The notes under the pieces: model-generated
Told to the model about the DNA's origin: nothing
Seen by the model: only the letters and a program-made list of their open reading frames with translations
The model's database searches: none
Made by a program: the position numbers and the translations under genes
From: Nostoc sp. TCL26-01
GTDB taxonomy: Bacteria > Cyanobacteriota > Cyanobacteriia > Cyanobacteriales > Nostocaceae
Direction of reading: 5' to 3'
NCBI RefSeq assembly: GCF_013393945.1
Contig: NZ_CP040297.1
Span: 5,980,809-6,044,808 of the forward strand
DNA: 64,000 nucleotides
Shown here: positions 16,508-24,942 of the stretch, in pieces
How the letters are laid out: each line of letters opens with the position of its first letter
How positions within the stretch are numbered: position 1 is the stretch's first letter

Positions 16508-17233
16508 ATGTCTAAAATCAATGGATTTATTGGGCGGCGGAATTTTTTATGGTTAGCGGGTACAGCAGGGTTAGCGATCGCTACTACTGCTGTTAGTGGT
16601 AGTCTCATTAGTAGTGCTGATGATAAACCCAGCAACCTTAATCCAGTAAATCCCCAACAGGCATTAAAACTATTACTGGATGGTAATCAAAGATTTATCA
16701 ATAAACAACCCAAACATCCTCATCAATCATCAGTACATCTAGAATTAGTGGCAAAAACGCAATATCCTTTTGCAGCTATCTTAGGTTGTGCCGACTCTAG
16801 AGTACCTGCAGAAATTATTTTTGATCAAGGACTTGGGGATTTATTTTCTGTTCGAGTCGCAGGTAATATTGCCAGTGACATTGCTATTGGCAGTTTGGAA
16901 TATGCAACATCTGTGTTGGGTACACAGTTAATTGTTGTTTTAGGTCATAGAAGATGTGGTGCTGTTGCCGCAGCTATGAAAGATGAATTACTCCCAGGTA
17001 AAATTAGCTCTATTGTTGAGAATATTAAACCAGCACTATCCAACATAAAATCAACTAAAGACATTGAAGAAGCCGCAGTTATTGCTAACATTCAATACCA
17101 AGCAGCAATATTACAAGAAAAATCTCCGATTTTGGCGCAACTTATAGATCAAGGCAAACTGAAAATTGTTGAAGCCTGCTACGATATTGACACAGGTAAG
17201 GTTTCTATCATTGCATATAGCAATGCAATTTGA
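16508..17233 (+). CDS. ecaB: beta-type carbonic anhydrase with Tat signal
   Basis: 241 residues. The N-terminus GRRNFLWLAGTAGLAI carries the twin arginine and hydrophobic core of a Tat signal, so the enzyme is probably exported to the periplasm or thylakoid lumen. The catalytic zinc ligands are visible as CADSRV (Cys, Asp-Arg dyad) and GHRRCG (His-x2-Cys). It interconverts CO2 and bicarbonate. It resembles the extracellular EcaB-type enzymes of cyanobacteria; the symbol is assigned by analogy. The product would affect inorganic-carbon supply. Confidence 0.87.
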   Translation: MSKINGFIGRRNFLWLAGTAGLAIATTAVSGSLISSADDKPSNLNPVNPQQALKLLLDGNQRFINKQPKHPHQSSVHLELVAKTQYPFAAILGCADSRVPAEIIFDQGLGDLFSVRVAGNIASDIAIGSLEYATSVLGTQLIVVLGHRRCGAVAAAMKDELLPGKISSIVENIKPALSNIKSTKDIEEAAVIANIQYQAAILQEKSPILAQLIDQGKLKIVEACYDIDTGKVSIIAYSNAI

Positions 17234-17323
17234 TTACTGAACAGACTTGTTTAGAGGTTGTTTGAAAAGTAGTTGGCTGTGATGTTAAGCACTAATTGAT
17301 CCCCCCTAGCCCCCCTTAAAAAG

Positions 17324-18480
17324 CAGGGCTGTTTCATTCCCTAAAACAGGTAAAATAGCAAGAGTTGTGGGGAAAAAATATGGGTGCAGAGCTGATAGAA
17401 CAATTAAAGCAAGTGGAAGATTTTAGAACGACTGATGGACGAAGACATCCACTGTGGCTAGTGTTGCTGTTTGTCATAATGGGAACAATGAATGGATATG
17501 TTGGGTATCGTGAGTGGGGAGATTTTGTTAAAAGGCATAGACGGGTATTAATAGAAAAATTTGGCATTCAAAAACATGGGGTTCCCTCATATTCAACAAT
17601 TCGACGTGTAGTCATGGGAGTGAATTTTGATAAACTGACAGAAAAATTTAATGAATGGGCGAAAAATTATGTGGATTTAGAAGTATCAGAATGGTGTGCA
17701 GTAGATGGTAAAAGTATTAAGGGTACAGTGGAGAACTATAGTTCATCTCATCAGAATTTTGTGAGCATAGTATCAGTATTTGCTGGCAAGAAAGGGCTAG
17801 TTGTGGGGATGAAGAAATTTGATAACCAACTCAAAAGCGAAATACAAGTTGTCCAGGAGCTAGTCACAGCATTGGATATAGAAGATGTTATCTTGAGCTT
17901 TGATTCCTTACATTGCCAAAAAAAACTTGCAAAATAATTATTGAAGGTGGTAACGATTACGTTATTGCTGTGAAAGATAATCAACCAAAACTACATCGAC
18001 ATATTCAACAGATTGCCGCTACCAGAAAACCAACTTCTCGGATAATTGAGACAGAAAAGACTAGAGATAGATTAACAACTCGTACTGTCGAAGTTTTCCA
18101 TGATGTCAATGGAATTGACCCAGAATGGACGGGAATACAATCTTTAATTAGGGTCGAAAGAATTGGCACAAGAAAGGATAAGAAATATCATGAGATTGTT
18201 TGTTATATTAGCAGCTTGATTTGTACAGCGAAGGAATTTGCCATCGGTATTCGCGGTCATTGGGGTATCGAAAATTGCCTCCATTGGGTGAAAGATGTTG
18301 TTTTCAAAGAAGATAATTCGACGATCCGTATGGGCAATGCTCCCGCAAATCTCTCCATATTGAGAGCAATCGCTCTCAATATACTTCGCCGAAATGGTCA
18401 TACTTCCATCACAATTGCCCAAAGATTTATCTCTCATGATATTGACAAACTCCTTCACCTTGTGGAATGAAACAGCCCTG
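17324..18480 (+). mobile_element. ISAs1-family insertion sequence, 1157 bp
   Basis: Perfect terminal inverted repeats: CAGGGCTGTTTCATTCC (17324-17340) and its complement (18464-18480). The flanking CCCTTAAAAAG occurs at 17313-17323 and 18481-18491, a target duplication of 10-11 bp consistent with the family. Inserted in the palindromic centre of a MITE. Confidence 0.9.
17365..18470 (+). CDS. ISAs1-family transposase in two frames (junction at A8)
   Basis: The first frame (17365-17937, 190 aa) has the N-terminal ISAs1 region and part of the DDE core (WCAVDGKSIKGT, ILSFDSLHCQKK). The second frame (up to 18470) supplies GNDYVIAVKDNQP and the C-terminal acidic block RGHWGIENCLHWVKDVVFKED. They join by a -1 shift in a run of eight A at about 17918-17925: reading back one base gives the family-like HCQKKTCKIIIEGGNDY. 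Either a slippery-site frameshift yields the full enzyme, or one A was lost and the gene is dead. Family members are usually single-frame, which favours mutation. Confidence 0.85.
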
Positions 18481-18587
18481 CCCTTAAAAAGGGGGGAATA
18501 TGAATCAAAGTCCCCCTTTTTAAGGGGGATTTAGGGGGATCTAAAAGTATTTGATACATTACTAGGGACTTTTCAAACATCCTCTTA

Positions 18588-19053
18588 GCTAGGTAAAAGG
18601 CGACAGGTAATACCAATTCAAAATTCAAAATTCAAAATTAAGAAAGAAGTGACTTTTATATATTGCACTTTAACAGTTTTGTCCCCTTTGGGATAATTTT
18701 ATTATCAGAGAAATTAAATAATATCAATCTTCAAAATATTTGAATTATTTGATGTTTTTAACTAAAGCTTAATCTGAGTATAACTTAAAATGAGATAAAA
18801 TTAGACTCTGGTATGTAAAACATACTAAAAAGTACTTTTAGCGACATGACTAGAGGCTAGTTTTTCTCGGCAACTAAGTTTGCTACTGTTGATCATAATC
18901 CTTGAGAGTTTTTCATAAGTCTAAACATTGAGTTAGGAACGAATAATTAGTTTCAACACTAATACTTTGTGTAGAGAGGTATTGAGGTTTTCATATCTCC
19001 ACCAAATAATCGCTAATCAAGTAGTGAGTTTTGTAAAATCAAGTAGGTAACTT
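18588..19053. other. intergenic region, AT-rich
   Basis: Contains a short tandem AATTCAAA repeat near 18613-18640, otherwise no gene, RNA or hairpin that I can support. Likely includes the promoter of the CHRD gene. Confidence 0.6.
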
Positions 19054-19644
19054 ATGAAGCTTTTCTTAACCGGCACTTTTTTAGGTACAGCCCTCCTCGC
19101 ATCAATGACACCCATAGCAGCGAATGCAGCAACTATCTCTTTTACCAGCATATTAAGCGGTTCTCAAGAAGTTCCCCCCGTTACTACACAAGCTACAGGC
19201 TTTGCTCAAGGTACACTTAGCGGTGGCCCTGGTAACTGGGTTTTTGACTATGTAGTTAATTATTCTGGTTTGCAAGGTGTTGTAGCAGCTCCATTTGCAC
19301 ACATCCACAACGCGCCTGTAGGGCAAAATGGCCCAATTGTTCACGAGCTTGATAATGCAAATATCCCACCGATCGCTGGTAGTAGTGCGGGTAGTATTAT
19401 AGGAAATTGGCGGTTTGATGATGCTACCAAACCTCTAACAGATGTACTAGCTCAAGAATTATTGAAAGGTAATGCTTACTTCAATATCCACACAACATTT
19501 TCTCCTAGAGGTGAGCTACGGGGACAAATCACTCCTGTCCCTGAACCTGAGTCAGCATTGGGACTTTTGACCTTTGGGATTTTGGGTGGAAGTTGGGTGT
19601 TAAGAAATCACCAAAACAAGCAGAAGTTAGCTAGCCATACGTAA
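19054..19644 (+). CDS. CHRD-domain protein with PEP-CTERM tag
   Basis: 196 residues. Signal peptide ending ANAA; then one CHRD domain (about 27-160) with LSGSQEVPPV, HIHNAPVGQNGPIVHEL, and the closing AYFNIHTTFSPRGELRGQI. CHRD was first described in chordin and is widespread in bacterial secreted proteins with unknown ligand. The C-terminus VPEPESALGLLTFGILGG plus a basic tail is a PEP-CTERM sorting tag. Like the protein at 14676 it is probably anchored to or released at the cell surface. Confidence 0.88.
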   Translation: MKLFLTGTFLGTALLASMTPIAANAATISFTSILSGSQEVPPVTTQATGFAQGTLSGGPGNWVFDYVVNYSGLQGVVAAPFAHIHNAPVGQNGPIVHELDNANIPPIAGSSAGSIIGNWRFDDATKPLTDVLAQELLKGNAYFNIHTTFSPRGELRGQITPVPEPESALGLLTFGILGGSWVLRNHQNKQKLASHT

Positions 19645-19677
19645 GTCCTATACTCTATCCCTTGACGGATAGACCCG

Positions 19678-19796
19678 GATTTCTCACGCAATTTATCAAA
19701 CACAAGTCCAGAGGCTGTAGGGGCGGGTTTACAAATATGCTTCAATCATTCACGAATATCTCGTGAACCCGCCCCTACCGTTTTGTGAGAAATGCA
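19678..19796. repeat. long inverted repeat / hairpin
   Basis: GTAGGGGCGGGTT (19717-19729) pairs perfectly with AACCCGCCCCTAC (19766-19778), with outer matching arms ATTTCTCAC / GTGAGAAAT. It lies in the convergent spacer between the CHRD gene and the glycosyltransferase gene and may terminate both. The GTAGGGGCGGGTT core is a familiar dispersed cyanobacterial repeat. Confidence 0.7.
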
Positions 19797-19839
19797 GGTA
19801 GAGTATTCTGTATTCTGACTCCTGTATTCTGACTCCTTT

Positions 19840-20787
19840 TTATAACCATTCAATTGTTCTAGCTTGTTCTGGTAATTTAGCATCTCGTTGTCCAGCAGCC
19901 CGCGCTTTAGCAGTGAATAGACTGATGGGTGTATTTAATATATCTATCAAAGTCGCTTGACGAGCGATCGCTTTGGCACTATCTCGTGGTAATTCTTTTA
20001 ATAACCACCGTGCTAGGCGATATCTGGTTTCCTTGGCTGTAATCTCTGGCATTAGTTCTACACCGTGCAGCTCGTGCAAATAACGATTAGAGCGTCCATA
20101 ACGTCGCCATTGACTCGCTAATTCTTTCAGTGTGGCACGATGACGATGCTGAACGATCGCTTCTGGGGCAAATTCTAAACTACCAATGTTTGCTCCCAGA
20201 ATGCGCCAGCAAATATCTGCATCACCACCAGTAGTCAAATAAGGACGAAATATACCGACTTTTTCTAAAGCACTACGACGAATTGCTAAATTAGCAGTCT
20301 GACCATAGGGACAAAAGCGATGCCCTAGAGTATGCTTCTGAGAGAGAGTTTCTTGACGGTCGGCGTGACGTTCTAGTAAGTTTTTCCCTGGAAAAGCAGT
20401 AATCTCACCAGCGACAATTACAACTTCTGGCTTGACAAAAGGCTGAATTAATGCATTTAACCATTGGGGTTGGGGACGGCAATCGGCATCTGTAAAAGCG
20501 ATAACTTCACCCACCGCCGCCCGAATCCCTGCATTCCTGGCTGCATAGGAGCTTTGAATTTGGTTTTCGCTCAAGGGACAAATAGTAATAGGGCTATCAG
20601 TAGCAGAGGTGTTAATTAAACTGAGAGTGCGATCGCTGCTATTATTATCTACAAGTAAGTACTCTACCCGTTCTCTAGGGTAAGTTTGAGACACCAAACA
20701 GTTAATTAACTCTGGTAAATCTGCCTCACCGTTATAGATAGGAATAACCACCGATACCATTGGCAGATCAATTTGCTGATTATTCAT
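19840..20787 (-). CDS. glycosyltransferase family 2 protein
   Basis: 315 residues with a GT-A fold: VSVVIPIYNGEADLPELI at the start, LLVDNNSSDRT (first Asp), RNAGIRAAVGEVIAFTDADCRP (DxD-type nucleotide-sugar site near residue 100), and GGDADICWRIL (catalytic-base region). The C-terminal third is helical without membrane segments, so it acts as a soluble or peripheral enzyme adding a sugar to a polysaccharide or lipid acceptor. Donor and acceptor unknown. Downstream of ctp on the same strand, but separated from it by a hairpin. Confidence 0.88.
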   Translation of the reverse strand: MNNQQIDLPMVSVVIPIYNGEADLPELINCLVSQTYPRERVEYLLVDNNSSDRTLSLINTSATDSPITICPLSENQIQSSYAARNAGIRAAVGEVIAFTDADCRPQPQWLNALIQPFVKPEVVIVAGEITAFPGKNLLERHADRQETLSQKHTLGHRFCPYGQTANLAIRRSALEKVGIFRPYLTTGGDADICWRILGANIGSLEFAPEAIVQHRHRATLKELASQWRRYGRSNRYLHELHGVELMPEITAKETRYRLARWLLKELPRDSAKAIARQATLIDILNTPISLFTAKARAAGQRDAKLPEQARTIEWL

Positions 20788-20860
20788 AAAATTGTAGATT
20801 AGGGATAATTAGATAACTAATATAGTAAGGGTGAAAAATGAGTGATGGTGGTGAAAAACA

Positions 20861-20893
20861 AAATCCCCGACTTCTTCAAGAAATCGGGGATTT
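20861..20893. terminator. hairpin between ctp and the glycosyltransferase gene
   Basis: AAATCCCCGA (20861-20870) / TCGGGGATTT (20884-20893), with inner pairing TTCTT/AAGAA. Positioned as the terminator of ctp on the minus strand. Confidence 0.7.
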
Positions 20894-20956
20894 GAACTTG
20901 ATCACATCAGACTGATATATGAACACCTGGTAACTAATAACTCACACAAGTAATTT

Positions 20957-22294
20957 TTAAAACTTCAAATCGTTAGCACCAATACTCATGGATCGGGAAT
21001 TGTTGTTGACTGGGGGTTGAGCAAAGGTATTATTAGATAAAGCTGCGATCGCACGAGCGTATTGAGGATCGCTTTGAGTACCAATCAGGTTGGGGTTAGT
21101 CGCTAGTTGGCGCTCTTGTGATTCTGTTAGATCAATCTTAATGTCTGGTGTAATCCCCTTATGGTTAATGTCTGTACCATTGGGGGTGTAATAGTGAGCA
21201 ATGGTGACAGCCAAACCTGAACCATCTGGGAGTTCATGGACTGACTGGACTAAAGCCTTACCAAAAGTTTGACTACCAATAACTACAGCCCGTTTATTAT
21301 CCTTGAGCGCACCTGTGAGAATTTCACTGGCACTAGCTGAGTTACCATCTACTAGTACTGCCAAGGGGAGTTTTGTTAAAGCCGTGCGGTTAGCTTTGGT
21401 ATTTTCGCCTACACCTTGACGGTCAACTGTGCGGACAATGCCACCATTGTCTAGCCACATCCGGGCAATTTCAATACTTGCTTGTAACAAACCGCCTGGA
21501 TTACCGCGTAAATCTAAGACAAAAGCATCGGCTTTTTGTCCATTTAAATTACGAATAGCTCGTCCCATTTGTTCTGAAGCATGAGCGCTAAACTCACGCA
21601 AGCGGATGTAACCCACCCGACGGTTTCCTTCTTGCTTGAGATTATAGCTAACTGTTGGCACTTCGATTTTGGCTCGTGTGAGTTTCAAATCAACAGTGCT
21701 GTTATCAGTGCGTCCTAAACGCAAGGTAATGACTGTACCTTCCTTACCACGAATTAGCTTAGAAGCGTCATCCACTTTCATCAGGCGAGTGGGTTTGCCA
21801 TCAATTGCTAAAATCTCATCGCCAGCTTTAATCCCGGCTTTGATGGCTGGAGAATTTTCTATGGCTTCTACAACAGTCAGCCGCTTGGTTTTGTCATTCA
21901 ATTCCATGCGGATACCAATACCAGATACTTCCCCTGATGTTTGACTGGTTAAGGCTTCAAACTGTTTGGGGTCCATAAATCTGGTATATGGATCATTCAA
22001 TTTTTGCAGAGCTTCACGAATGGCTACGTAAGCCTCTTCCTTAGAAGAATAGTCTTTGCTTAATAAACTTTGTCTGGTTGCTTGCCAATTTTGTTGATTA
22101 AAACTACCGTCAACATATTCACTGTTTACTAATTGCCAGACCTGATCAACTAAGGCTTTAGGACTATCCTGTAAGGCAGCGCGAACACTACGAGTCCAAG
22201 CAGAGCCAAAAACAGAGACAGTGGCCGTTGTAGCGATCGCTCCACCAATCAAGGCCACTTGGAGCAGTGAGTAACGTTTCGCAGATGGATTCAT
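20957..22294 (-). CDS. ctp: carboxyl-terminal processing protease (S41, Ctp)
   Basis: 445 residues. An N-terminal hydrophobic segment (VALIGGAIATTATVSVFGSAW) directs export. Then a helical region, a PDZ domain (about 122-205, GIGIRMEL, AGIKAGDEILAIDG), and the S41 catalytic core with the Ser-Lys dyad: S321 in DGNSASASEIL and K346 in TFGKALVQ, 25 residues apart as in the D1-processing enzyme. Cyanobacteria have several Ctp paralogues (CtpA processes the photosystem II D1 precursor); which one this is cannot be settled here. The C-terminal tail is Asn/Ser-rich. Confidence 0.92.
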   Translation of the reverse strand: MNPSAKRYSLLQVALIGGAIATTATVSVFGSAWTRSVRAALQDSPKALVDQVWQLVNSEYVDGSFNQQNWQATRQSLLSKDYSSKEEAYVAIREALQKLNDPYTRFMDPKQFEALTSQTSGEVSGIGIRMELNDKTKRLTVVEAIENSPAIKAGIKAGDEILAIDGKPTRLMKVDDASKLIRGKEGTVITLRLGRTDNSTVDLKLTRAKIEVPTVSYNLKQEGNRRVGYIRLREFSAHASEQMGRAIRNLNGQKADAFVLDLRGNPGGLLQASIEIARMWLDNGGIVRTVDRQGVGENTKANRTALTKLPLAVLVDGNSASASEILTGALKDNKRAVVIGSQTFGKALVQSVHELPDGSGLAVTIAHYYTPNGTDINHKGITPDIKIDLTESQERQLATNPNLIGTQSDPQYARAIAALSNNTFAQPPVNNNSRSMSIGANDLKF

Positions 22295-22618
22295 GTATAT
22301 CAGCAGGAGTTTATGGTGATTTTGTCAGTTTAGCAATCAGACTTTTGAGAATTTTTTAAGTTTTATACTCAATTTTTAGCTACACTCCTCTCATTAAATT
22401 CCCCTTTTTAAATTATGCTAAATTTTTGCGTTACTTTATTAACAAACGTTACTAGTTTTGGGAATTTCTTTATAAGTCTAATCTAGCACTATGAAAATAG
22501 TGTGACACTTTTGTTACTGTCATCTTTATATCCCATACTAGTTCTATAAGATAGCATTTCTGTCACGAAATGGGGGGTCTTTTTCAGCTTAACTAACGAA
22601 GCTTTTTTGTCTTGTATC
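22295..22618. other. divergent promoter region, no gene seen
   Basis: AT-rich spacer between ctp and a YdcF-like gene transcribed in opposite directions. It should contain both promoters; no palindrome or RNA was recognised. Confidence 0.55.
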
Positions 22619-23314
22619 ATGAAGCGCAAATTTACTATAAATTTATCAATTTCCGTAGGTGAGAAATTCCGCAAACAGTGGCAGTTGCTACAAAAACTTG
22701 CGGGGGGTTTATGCTTGCTGTTGGGGATTTGGTTGATCTTCACTACTATAACTCTAGTTTTTGCATCTTCCAGACCTGTGGATGGCTTGTTTGTCCTTGG
22801 TGGTAGTATTAGGCGCGAAATTTATGCTGCCCAAACGGCAAAACAATATCCCCAAGTGCCAATTTTAATTTCTCATGGTTCCTCAGATCCTTGTATTCTG
22901 CTAATTTTTCAGCGAGAGGCAGCAGATTTACAAAACGTTTGGTTAGAAAAGTGTGCTAATTCCACCTTTGAAAATTTATATTACGGAGTGCCAATTTTAC
23001 AACGTTGGGGAGTTCATAAACTGAAACTAATTACTTCACCAACTCATCTTCCCAGAGCAAAATGGCTGGCACAAATTATCTTAGGTGCTAATGGTATTTG
23101 GGTTGAGGTTGAGGTTGTTCCAGAAATGGGTGTTCCTGGTAATCGAGAGTCTTGGCAAAAAACAGGATTAGATGTAACACGCAGTTTATTTTGGGCAGCG
23201 TTCAGTCAAGTGATCAAGCCCCAATGCTCAAATGTTGTCAAGCTTGAACAAGTAGATATCCAAACTTGGCAGCGCCGTGGGTTTAAGTGCGAACGTCAGG
23301 GGAAGGTGTCATAG
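22619..23314 (+). CDS. YdcF/ElyC family (DUF218) membrane protein
   Basis: 231 residues from ATG 22619; an upstream TTG at 22607 is less likely. One N-terminal membrane helix (LAGGLCLLLGIWLIFTTITLVFA), then a DUF218 domain: DGLFVLGGSIRREIYAAQTAKQYPQVPILISHG, NSTFENLYYGVPILQRWGVHKLKLITSPTHLPRAKWLAQII. The family includes ElyC, implicated in envelope maintenance, but catalytic activity is not defined. The SHGSSDP stretch replaces the more usual SGG motif. Confidence 0.8.
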   Translation: MKRKFTINLSISVGEKFRKQWQLLQKLAGGLCLLLGIWLIFTTITLVFASSRPVDGLFVLGGSIRREIYAAQTAKQYPQVPILISHGSSDPCILLIFQREAADLQNVWLEKCANSTFENLYYGVPILQRWGVHKLKLITSPTHLPRAKWLAQIILGANGIWVEVEVVPEMGVPGNRESWQKTGLDVTRSLFWAAFSQVIKPQCSNVVKLEQVDIQTWQRRGFKCERQGKVS

Positions 23315-23360
23315 TCAATGGTCATTGGTCATTGGTCATTGGTCAATAGTCATTAGTCAT
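23312..23360. repeat. STRR, CATTGGT-type heptamers
   Basis: Tandem GGTCATT and variant units directly after the YdcF-like stop codon. Confidence 0.85.
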
Positions 23361-23459
23361 CAAAGCTGATCCTAGATGGCACTTGCGTCAGTCCTAAAAG
23401 ATTTACACTTGAGATGTAATGTAAAAACCCTGACTAGAGAAATTTACTTTTGAGAGCGT

Positions 23460-23843
23460 ATGGATTTGATAGTTGAAGATTTAGCAGCCATTGATAATAA
23501 ACTTTCTCAGCGACATATTGACCTTGACCCTAACGGATATTTCATTATCTATTTAGATAGAGCAGCCGATTTAATTTATGCCAAGCATTTTACAAATGTT
23601 ATTGATGACCGTGGTTTGGCTGTAGATCCAGAAACAGGTAAGGTAATTCCTGCTAAGGGTAAGGTAGATAGAACCCACACGACGGTTTTTAGTGGGAGGA
23701 CAGCTAAAGAACTCTGTGTGAAAATCTTGGAAGAAACTTACCCTTGCCCTGTAACACTTTTAGATCATGCTGCCTATCTGGGACGGGAATTTGTGCGGGC
23801 TGAATTAGCCTTGGTTACAGGGCAAGAGTACGTGCAAGATTGA
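23460..23843 (+). CDS. DUF4346 domain protein
   Basis: 127 residues, single domain with DLDPNGYFIIYLDRAADLIYAKHF and a C-terminal CPVTLLDHAAYLGREFVRAELAL. The pattern matches the small DUF4346 proteins of cyanobacteria, which have no assigned biochemical function; related segments are found next to thymidylate-synthase-like proteins in other organisms. Soluble, no signal peptide. Confidence 0.75.
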   Translation: MDLIVEDLAAIDNKLSQRHIDLDPNGYFIIYLDRAADLIYAKHFTNVIDDRGLAVDPETGKVIPAKGKVDRTHTTVFSGRTAKELCVKILEETYPCPVTLLDHAAYLGREFVRAELALVTGQEYVQD

Positions 23844-23871
23844 GTGATGAGTACTCAGTACTCAGCACTCT

Positions 23872-24612
23872 TTACTCAGGACTAGATGGTGGTTGGACTG
23901 CCAAGTAAATGTAGTAAGTTGCCATTGGGATAATAGTAGCGGCAATTAATAGTCCTATTACCCAGGCTGTAGCATTACCTTGGTCAGTTTCCTCTGCCTT
24001 CTTAAATGTGCCTTCCACTTGGACATTATCGACAATTTCGGGAGGGCCGGGATCTGGTTGACCGGAGAGGACAGCAACTAGGCGATCGCTAGCATCCAAA
24101 AATGCTTGATTATATTTATTACCATCGCGTAACGGTGCAGCCAATGTCTCTGAAGCTACACTTTGAGCGATCGCATCTGTAAGCAAAGGCTTAACTTTGT
24201 CGCCTGTGAGAATAGCTGTACCGTTAGTTACTGTATCCAGTACTAGCAATGTTTGGTTTGCTTGAGCTTCTTTGCTAGGAAACCATTTTTTAAACAAGGC
24301 TTTAGCAAAACTGTCTGGTGTTTCGCCATAATCTAAGCGCCGGATAGTCACAAATCTGACTTCGTTACCAGTTTGCTTGGCTAAATCTTCAAAGCTGCTG
24401 CTAATTGTACCTTCATTGAGTCGGCTAATCACTTCGCCTTGATCTACAACCCAGTTAGCATTGTCTGCTGTCAAGCTGGGTATTTGATACACTCCTGTAG
24501 CTAGTGCGGCAGTGGTGAATAGCGAAGAAGTCAGAATCACCGTCAACAAAGGCAGAATCAGCCGAATAATAACTTTTTTTATCCTAAAAACCTGGTTGAG
24601 GATCTGTGTCAT
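23872..24612 (-). CDS. psb32: Psb32-like TPM-domain protein, photosystem II repair
   Basis: 246 residues. Signal-anchor helix near 15-38, then a TPM domain (about 50-190) with NWVVDQGEVISRLNEG, NEVRFVTIRRLDYGETPDSFAKALF and NQTLLVLDTVTNGTAILTGDKV. A C-terminal membrane helix (TAWVIGLLIAATIIPMATYYIYL) gives the N-in, lumenal-domain, C-terminal-anchor architecture of Psb32. Psb32 protects photosystem II and speeds its recovery after photodamage in Synechocystis (family knowledge). Confidence 0.87.
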   Translation of the reverse strand: MTQILNQVFRIKKVIIRLILPLLTVILTSSLFTTAALATGVYQIPSLTADNANWVVDQGEVISRLNEGTISSSFEDLAKQTGNEVRFVTIRRLDYGETPDSFAKALFKKWFPSKEAQANQTLLVLDTVTNGTAILTGDKVKPLLTDAIAQSVASETLAAPLRDGNKYNQAFLDASDRLVAVLSGQPDPGPPEIVDNVQVEGTFKKAEETDQGNATAWVIGLLIAATIIPMATYYIYLAVQPPSSPE

Positions 24613-24770
24613 TTAATAATCCCATAAGACCAACTAGCACCAAAAATACTATACAACTAATGTCAAAAGCACTCTGTTTACAGATTTATTCTTCAAGAGG
24701 CTAGGAGCTAGGCATAGCTTGAACATCCTCATTTTTAGCGAAAAAACTTTAGCTTTTCTCTCTGTGGCTT

Positions 24771-24906
24771 TGTCTTGAAAAGTTCAGATGCCTGCGGCAA
24801 GCCGCAAAGCGTCTACGGAGGAAACCTCCGCTCCGACTTTTCACTGTGTCTCTGTGGTAAAAAAATATTTATCTAACCACAAAGGCACAGAGACACAGAG
24901 GAATGG
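24771..24906. repeat. nested palindromic repeats
   Basis: CTTGAAAAGTTC ... GACTTTTC encloses shorter palindromes (TGCGGCAAGCCGCA and CGGAGGAAACCTCCG). To the right CTGTGTCTCTGTGGT and ACCACAAAGGCACAGAGACACAG form a further inverted repeat. Same plan as the 501-587 element: a palindrome inserted into a CTCTGTGG-type repeat. Confidence 0.65.
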
Positions 24907-24942
24907 GCTAGGGCTAGATAGCTCATTACCCTATAACTACTT

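Larger units (their letters stand above)
17253..18587. mobile_element. MITE with 18-bp terminal inverted repeats, split by an IS
   Basis: AGAGGTTGTTTGAAAAGT (17253-17270) and ACTTTTCAAACATCCTCT (18568-18585) are inverted repeats with one mismatch, and TTA is found at both borders. Internal GATCCCCCCTAG and the right-hand GGGGGATTTAGGGGGATC form a second nested palindrome. Without the IS (17324-18480) and one copy of its target duplication the element is about 165 bp. Confidence 0.72.
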
